A stretch of DNA of 64,000 nt from Salinispora mooreana (lineage in GTDB: Bacteria > Actinomycetota > Actinomycetes > Mycobacteriales > Micromonosporaceae). A model generated the notes under the pieces. The model saw only the letters and a list, made by a program, of their open reading frames with translations, ran no database searches and had not been told where the DNA came from. Positions within the stretch are counted from its first letter, which is position 1. Every line of letters begins with the position of its first letter. The DNA is taken from contig NZ_KB900614.1 of assembly GCF_000379065.1 (NCBI RefSeq), positions 641,164-705,163 on the forward strand, in the 5' to 3' direction. The position numbers and the translations under genes are program-made. Shown here one piece after another: positions 56,598 to 64,000 of the stretch.

Positions 56598-57928
56598 CGC
56601 TTCAGTAGCCGACGGGCATCGGCCACGGTAACCACCGAGCCGGTGACGAGTACGCCGATCCCGGCCAGTTCACCCGGGACATCCTGCTCGGCCAACGCCA
56701 CCGCCGCCTCAATAGCGTCTGGCATCTGCTCCGCCACCACCACCCGGTCCGGGCCGAAGACGTCAACGGCGAGCGTCGCCAGCTCCCGGGTCGGCATCGC
56801 CCGCGGCGAGCTGTTGCGGGTGACCACCAGCTGGTCAACCACCGGCTCCAGCAGTTCGAGCAGGCTGACCGCGTCCTTGTCAACGAGGACACCGAGGACG
56901 GCGACCAGTTTGCTGAACGCGAACTCCTCCTGCAGCGCGGTGACCGTGGCCGCCATGCCCTGCGGGTTGTGCGCGCCGTCGAGCAGCACGGTCGGCGCGG
57001 TACGGACCCGCTCCAACCGCCCGGGCGAGCTCACTGCGGCGAACCCCTCCCGGACCGTCTCGACGTCCAGTTGGCGGCGTGCCCCCGCACCGAGGAACGC
57101 CTCCACCGCCGCGAGCGCCATGGCGGCGTTCTGCGCCTGGTGGGCACCGTGCAACGGGACAAAGAGCTCCTCGTACTGCCCGCCGAGCCCCTGCAGGGTG
57201 AGCACCTGTCCACCGACTGCGACGGCCCGGCGCAGTACCCCGAACTCGGCGCCCTCTCGGGCGATCGTCGCGTCGACCTCGGCGCAGCGCTCGAGCACCG
57301 GACGCGCCGCCTCCTCCTCCTGCCCGGCCGAGATCACCGTCGCGCCCTTGTGGATGATGCCCGCCTTGTGGAGCGCGATGTCGGAGATCGTGTCGCCGAG
57401 CCACTCGGTGTGGTCGAGCCCGATCGGGGTCAACACCGTGACGCCGGCCTGAAGGACGTTGGTCGAGTCCTCCGCACCGCCGAGACCCACCTCGACAACG
57501 GCGACATCCACCGGGGCGTCGGCGAAGGTGGCGAAGGCCAGCGCCGTGGTCAGGTCGAAGTAGGTCAGGGGCTCCGCGGACCGTTGGTCAACGAGTCGGG
57601 CCAGCGGCGCCACCTCGCGGTAGGCGGCGACGAACCGCTGTTCGTCAACCGGCTCACCGTCCAGGCTGATCCGCTCGCGGACGGTCTCCAGGTGTGGGCT
57701 GGTGTACCGCCCGGTGCGCAGCCCGAACGCCCGCAGCAACGAGTCGATCATGCGGGCGGTCGAGGTCTTTCCGTTGGTGCCGGTGAGGTGGATCGACGGG
57801 TACGCCCGCTGTGGGCTCCCGAGCAGGTCCAGCAGCATCTCGATGCGGTCCAGCTCGAAGACCATCCGGGTGAACCCGCGAGTGGCGAGCTCCGCCTCGA
57901 CGGCAGCGAAGTCAGTCTGGTCGGTCAC
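56594..57928 (-). CDS. folC: Folylpolyglutamate/dihydrofolate synthase
   Basis: A 444-residue ligase that adds glutamate to dihydropteroate and to folates. The ATP-binding loop is [14 protein letters not shown] (about residues 47-60); [13 protein letters not shown] follows, and [16 protein letters not shown] and [12 protein letters not shown] are also family marks. It starts with GTG, overlapping the valS stop as GTGA. ValS-folC-DUF4233 is the usual actinobacterial order. Confidence 0.96.
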   Translation of the reverse strand: MTDQTDFAAVEAELATRGFTRMVFELDRIEMLLDLLGSPQRAYPSIHLTGTNGKTSTARMIDSLLRAFGLRTGRYTSPHLETVRERISLDGEPVDEQRFVAAYREVAPLARLVDQRSAEPLTYFDLTTALAFATFADAPVDVAVVEVGLGGAEDSTNVLQAGVTVLTPIGLDHTEWLGDTISDIALHKAGIIHKGATVISAGQEEEAARPVLERCAEVDATIAREGAEFGVLRRAVAVGGQVLTLQGLGGQYEELFVPLHGAHQAQNAAMALAAVEAFLGAGARRQLDVETVREGFAAVSSPGRLERVRTAPTVLLDGAHNPQGMAATVTALQEEFAFSKLVAVLGVLVDKDAVSLLELLEPVVDQLVVTRNSSPRAMPTRELATLAVDVFGPDRVVVAEQMPDAIEAAVALAEQDVPGELAGIGVLVTGSVVTVADARRLLKR

Positions 57929-60543
57929 GAGGAGAGGGCCTCCAAAGCTGCGTCGATCCGCACCAGGTCGGCCTCGGCGGTGGCGAGCCGGTCGCGGATC
58001 TTCTGCACCACCGGCTCGGGTGCCTTCCCCACGAACGCCGGGTTGTCGAGCTTCGTCCGGGCCTGTCCGACCTCCTTCGCCGCCGCCGCCCGGTCCTTGG
58101 TCAACCGCGCTCGCTCGGCTGCCACGTCGATCGACCCACGGGTGTCCAGCGCGACGCCCACCTCACCCGGCAGGGTCAGAACGGCGCTGGCCTGGAAGTC
58201 CGTACCCGCCGCATCGAGGCGCACCAGCGACCGGATCAGCGGTTCGTGCCCAGCAATACCGGCGCCGGCCAACCCGTCGAGCCGGGCGACGACCCGCTGG
58301 GTCGGACGCAACCCCTGGTCAGAGCGGAACCGCCGGATCTCGGTGACCACCCGCTGGAGCGTGGCGATCTCCGTCTCCGCGGCAGCGTCAACCAGCGCCT
58401 GGTCGACGGCCGGCCAAGCTGCCGTCATGACCGTCTCGCCGCCGGTCAAGGCGATCCACAACTCGTCGGTGATGAACGGGATCACCGGGTGCAGCAGCCG
58501 CAGTAGCTGGTCCAGCACCTCCCCGAGGACGCGCCGGGTGGCGTCCGCAGCCGCACCGCCGGCCGCCAGGAGCGGCTTGGTCAACTCCACGTACCAGTCG
58601 CAGACCTCGTCCCACGCGAAGTGGTACAGCAGGTCACAGACCTTTGCGAACTCGTACGCCTCGAACTGCTCGTCCGCCTCGGCGGTGACGCGCGCGAGCC
58701 GGGACAGGATCCACCGGTCGACCGTTGACAGTTCCGTCGCCGGCGGTAGCGCCCCCTGGGTGTGCGCGCCGTTCAACAGGGCGAACCGGGTCGCGTTCCA
58801 GAGCTTGTTGCAGAAGTTACGGGAGCCCTGGCACCACTCCTCGCTGACGGCGACGTCCCCGCCGGGATTCGCACCACGGGCCAGGGTGAACCGGGTGGCA
58901 TCGGCGCCGAACCGATCAATCCAGTCCAGCGGATCAACCACGTTGCCGAACGACTTCGACATCTTCTTGCCGTGCTCGTCGCGGACCATGCCGTGCAGCG
59001 CGACCACATCGAAGGGCTGTCGGCCGTCCATCGCGTACAGGCCGAACATCATCATCCGGGCGACCCAGAAGAAGAGGATGTCGTAGCCGGTGACCAGGAC
59101 GCTCGTCGGGTAGAACGTGGCCAGCTCCGGGGTCTGCTCCGGCCAGCCGAGGGTGGAGAAGGGCCAGAGGCCGCTGGAGAACCAGGTGTCCAGGACATCC
59201 TCGTCCTGGCGCCAACCGTCGCCGGCCGGCGGCGTCTCGTCCGGACCGACGCAGACGACCTCGCCGGCCGGGCCGTACCAGACCGGGATGCGGTGCCCCC
59301 ACCACAGCTGGCGGGAGATGCACCAGTCGTGCATGTTGTCGACCCAGGCGAAGTACCGCTTGGCCAGCTCCGCCGGCTCAATCCTCACCCGTCCGTCCCG
59401 CACCGCGTCACCAGCCGCCTTGGCCAACGGCGAGGTGTTGATGAACCACTGCAACGACAGGCGGGGCTCCACCGTCGTGCGGCAACGCGAGCAGTGACCA
59501 ACCGCATGCGTGTACGGGCGCTTCTCGGCCACGATCCGGCCCTGCTCCCGCAGTGCGGCGACGATGGCGGGGCGCGCCTCGTACCGGTCCAGGCCGGCAA
59601 ATGGCCCGGGCGCGGTGATAACCCCCCGCTCGTCCATGATCGTGTGGGACGGCAGGCCGTGCCGCTGACCGATCTCAAAGTCGTTCGGGTCGTGCGCCGG
59701 GGTTACCTTCACCATGCCGGTGCCGAAGGTCGGATCAACGTGCTCGTCCCCGACGATCGGAATGCACCGGCCGGTCAGCGGCAGCTCGACCTCGGTGCCG
59801 ATCAGGTGCTGGTACCGCTCGTCCTCGGGATGCACGGCGATGGCGGTGTCACCGAGCATCGTCTCCGCCCGGGTGGTAGCCACCACGACCTCGTCGCTGT
59901 ATCGGATCGACACCAGCTCACCGTCGTCGTCCGTGTGCTCCACCTCGATGTCCGACAGCGCGGTGAGGCAGCGCGGACACCAGTTGATGATCCGCTCGGC
60001 CCGGTAGATCAACCCGTCGTCGTACAACGCCTTGAACATGGTGTGGACGGCCCGCGACAGGCCCGCGTCCATGGTGAAGCGCTCCCGCTCCCAGTCGACG
60101 GAGTCGCCGAGCCGGCGCATCTGCCCAAGGATCGCGCCCCCGGACTCGGCCTTCCACTGCCAGACTCGTTCGACGAACGCCTCGCGGCCGAGGTCATGCC
60201 GGGACAGGCCCTGCTCGCCCAGCTGCCGCTCCACGACGTTCTGGGTGGCGATGCCGGCGTGATCCATGCCGGGCAGCCAGAGCGTCTCGTAGCCCTGCAT
60301 GCGCTTCCGCCGGGCCAGGGCGTCCTGCATCGTGTGGTCCAGCGCGTGCCCCATGTGCAGCGAGCCGGTGACGTTCGGCGGTGGGATGACGATGGTGTAC
60401 GGGGGCTTGTCGCTCTCCGCCGACGCGTGGAAGTGTCCGCCGGCTACCCACTGCTCGTACCGTCGCTGCTCCACCTCGCCCGGCAGATACTGGCCGGCAA
60501 GGGTCGGGGCGTCGGGGCGTCGGGCATCCAGTCTCTCGGTCAC
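57925..60543 (-). CDS. valS: Valyl-tRNA synthetase
   Basis: An 872-residue class I synthetase. The HIGH-type motif is [16 protein letters not shown] (about residues 52-67) and KMSKS is [12 protein letters not shown]. The editing domain has [22 protein letters not shown] coiled-coil arm at the C-terminus ([19 protein letters not shown]) is typical of ValS. The GTG at 60543 gives [15 protein letters not shown]; the AGGG before it is very close, so a nearby alternative cannot be ruled out. No T-box was recognised in its leader. Confidence 0.97.
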   Translation of the reverse strand: MTERLDARRPDAPTLAGQYLPGEVEQRRYEQWVAGGHFHASAESDKPPYTIVIPPPNVTGSLHMGHALDHTMQDALARRKRMQGYETLWLPGMDHAGIATQNVVERQLGEQGLSRHDLGREAFVERVWQWKAESGGAILGQMRRLGDSVDWERERFTMDAGLSRAVHTMFKALYDDGLIYRAERIINWCPRCLTALSDIEVEHTDDDGELVSIRYSDEVVVATTRAETMLGDTAIAVHPEDERYQHLIGTEVELPLTGRCIPIVGDEHVDPTFGTGMVKVTPAHDPNDFEIGQRHGLPSHTIMDERGVITAPGPFAGLDRYEARPAIVAALREQGRIVAEKRPYTHAVGHCSRCRTTVEPRLSLQWFINTSPLAKAAGDAVRDGRVRIEPAELAKRYFAWVDNMHDWCISRQLWWGHRIPVWYGPAGEVVCVGPDETPPAGDGWRQDEDVLDTWFSSGLWPFSTLGWPEQTPELATFYPTSVLVTGYDILFFWVARMMMFGLYAMDGRQPFDVVALHGMVRDEHGKKMSKSFGNVVDPLDWIDRFGADATRFTLARGANPGGDVAVSEEWCQGSRNFCNKLWNATRFALLNGAHTQGALPPATELSTVDRWILSRLARVTAEADEQFEAYEFAKVCDLLYHFAWDEVCDWYVELTKPLLAAGGAAADATRRVLGEVLDQLLRLLHPVIPFITDELWIALTGGETVMTAAWPAVDQALVDAAAETEIATLQRVVTEIRRFRSDQGLRPTQRVVARLDGLAGAGIAGHEPLIRSLVRLDAAGTDFQASAVLTLPGEVGVALDTRGSIDVAAERARLTKDRAAAAKEVGQARTKLDNPAFVGKAPEPVVQKIRDRLATAEADLVRIDAALEALSS

Positions 60544-60613
60544 CCCTGGAAGTCTACGGAGAGCTTCCGCGGACCTTACGTGCGCCACCAGGGCTTCGCG
60601 TACGGTGTCGGTT

Positions 60614-61294
60614 ATGTCCCACGGGCACCTCAGCGAGCGCGCCGTCAACGAGGCCCCCGAGCCAGTCAACCTGACCGACGAGCCGATCCGACTCGATGGC
60701 GAGGACCCGGCTCCGGAGCCCAGACGCGCGGGCGTCCGAGCGCGCCGCCGCCGGGTGGCGTGGCTGCTCGCGACCGCCGTGGGGCTCGCTGGCGCCGGGG
60801 CCTTCGGCACCGTGGCCTGGCCCATCTTTCAGCAGCAGGACGCCACGATAGGCAGCCCAGCGCAGCTGGCCGGGTTGGCTCGGGACGACAGCGAGCCGGC
60901 CCGCAGCACCGCCGACTATCTCCGGAACGGGTTCGCGGCCAACATCGAGGTGGACCAGAGTTTCGGAGCCGTCTACCGGGATCCTGCCGGCGAGCGCCGA
61001 CCGGTGCTCGTCTTCGGTGGCACCACGCTGCTCTGGCAACCCGAGCGGGACCTGGACAGCCTCTTCGGGCTGATGGCCGACGAGACTGGTCACGTCAGCG
61101 GGCTGCAGCACCTCTCCCCGGGCCCCCTCGGCGGAGTGCTGAAGTGTGGCACTACCAGCGGCCTGGGTGGGGAGTTCGCCGTGTGTGGCTGGGCAGACCA
61201 TGGAAGCGTGGTGATGGGTCTGTTCCCGGATCATCCGGTAGTGGAAGCCGGTGACCTGTTCCGGACAATGCGCAACGAGATGCAGACCCGCTGA
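60614..61294 (+). CDS. Single-pass membrane protein, paralogue of the protein at 46861
   Basis: A 226-residue protein. A cytoplasmic N-terminus ends in an Arg-rich stretch ([10 protein letters not shown]), followed by one membrane helix (about residues 48-70). The external part has [36 protein letters not shown] and [29 protein letters not shown], with two Cys that may pair. Order and spacing of these blocks match the protein at 46861-47958. No known family. The ATG at 60614 lacks a clear ribosome-binding site. It is divergent from valS. Confidence 0.75.
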   Translation: MSHGHLSERAVNEAPEPVNLTDEPIRLDGEDPAPEPRRAGVRARRRRVAWLLATAVGLAGAGAFGTVAWPIFQQQDATIGSPAQLAGLARDDSEPARSTADYLRNGFAANIEVDQSFGAVYRDPAGERRPVLVFGGTTLLWQPERDLDSLFGLMADETGHVSGLQHLSPGPLGGVLKCGTTSGLGGEFAVCGWADHGSVVMGLFPDHPVVEAGDLFRTMRNEMQTR

Positions 61295-61345
61295 TCGACA
61301 ATCTGTGGCGGTGGTGCCGTGGTGGTGTTGTCGGGCTGGAAACAC

Positions 61346-61380
61346 GTTGAGGGCCGACCCGGGTAGGGTCGGCCCTCAAC
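61346..61380 (-). terminator. Terminator of the rRNA operon
   Basis: A 15-bp perfect stem (61346-61360 with 61366-61380) and a 5-base loop, starting about 10 bases after the 5S gene. On the minus strand it is followed by GTGTTTCC. It separates the operon from the convergent plus-strand gene. Confidence 0.9.
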
Positions 61381-61390
61381 TGAAGTTTTG

Positions 61391-61507
61391 CCCGGCGGTG
61401 TCCTACTCTCCCACACCCTCCCGAGTGCAGTACCATCGGCGCTGGAGGGCTTAGCTTCCGGGTTCGGAATGTAACCGGGCGTTTCCCCTCCGCCATGACC
61501 GCCGTAA
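61391..61507 (-). rRNA. rrf: 5S ribosomal RNA
   Basis: About 117 bases. On the minus strand it reads TTACGGCGGTCATGGCGGAG at the 5' end, then the conserved TTCCGAACCCGGAAGCTAAG and GGTACTGCACTCGGGAGGGT, and ends in GGACACCGCCGGG. The 5' and 3' ends pair as helix I. End positions are estimated to a few bases. Confidence 0.95.
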
Positions 61508-61593
61508 CACTTATCGACATATCAAACACACCCAACACCACAGGCAATGTTTGTTTGCCAAGAGTTACACAGTGGACGCGCAGCAACTTAGTA

Positions 61594-64000
<2,407 letters not shown>

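Overview
The window is a 64 kb piece of a high-G+C actinobacterial chromosome. Gene content and order fit the family Micromonosporaceae (Salinispora/Micromonospora type): hrcA-dnaJ-rsmE-HIT-phoH-ybeY-corC-era, radical SAM pair-rne-rplU-rpmA-obg, a translational T-box before ileS, DUF397, DUF4383, DUF4870 and DUF4233 proteins, frequent GTG starts and ATGA/GTGA gene overlaps. The genus is an inference. Almost everything is core genome. I see no insertion sequence, prophage, CRISPR array or biosynthetic cluster, and no tRNA gene.

Layout. 1-1474: the end of a zinc/manganese ABC importer operon and an ArsR regulator with a SmtB/CzrA-type zinc motif. 1475-4891: promoter, TPP riboswitch and a YkoE-YkoD-YkoC thiamine-precursor ECF transporter. 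4991-6427: 6-phosphogluconate dehydrogenase. 6444-17349 (minus): a long housekeeping cluster read hrcA, dnaJ, rsmE, HIT, phoH, ybeY, corC, a cytidine-deaminase-like protein, era, an acyltransferase, recO, uppS, with a CIRCE operator in front of hrcA. 17588-26750: DUF4870 protein, hemW, an enoyl-CoA hydratase, a secreted lysozyme-like protein, a GlsB-like protein, lepA, a DUF4240 protein, a phosphotransferase, rpsT and a small membrane protein. 26747-34573 (minus): holA, comEC-comEA, degV, a truncated lysozyme-like gene, a histidine phosphatase, rsfS, nadD. 34780-38258: pepN, a lone DUF397 gene, a DUF4383 protein. 38340-46755 (minus): radical SAM protein, its DUF2344 partner, RNase E/G, L21, L27, Obg. 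46861-61294: two related membrane-anchored proteins flank a region with plsC, ileS under T-box control, a Tat-exported PhoD phosphatase, ndk, a membrane/VOC fusion, DUF4233, folC and valS. 61346-64000 (minus): the end of an rRNA operon (partial 23S, 5S, terminator).

The genes mainly serve translation and RNA (ileS, valS, rpsT, rplU, rpmA, lepA, era, ybeY, rsmE, obg, rsfS, rne, 23S/5S), protein folding (hrcA, dnaJ), DNA (holA, recO, comEA/comEC), envelope (uppS, plsC) and cofactors (thiamine uptake, folC, nadD, hemW). Three regulatory RNA/DNA elements are clear: the TPP riboswitch, the ileS T-box and the CIRCE operator.

The points most worth a second look are: the DUF2344 gene, whose only well-placed start is ATC behind a strong ribosome-binding site; the radical SAM/DUF2344 pair of unknown function in the ribosome/RNase operon; a cytidine-deaminase-like protein without zinc ligands next to era; a 5'-truncated lysozyme-like gene; two diverged paralogues of an unnamed membrane-anchored family; and at least eight short G+C-rich tandem repeats at gene ends or junctions.
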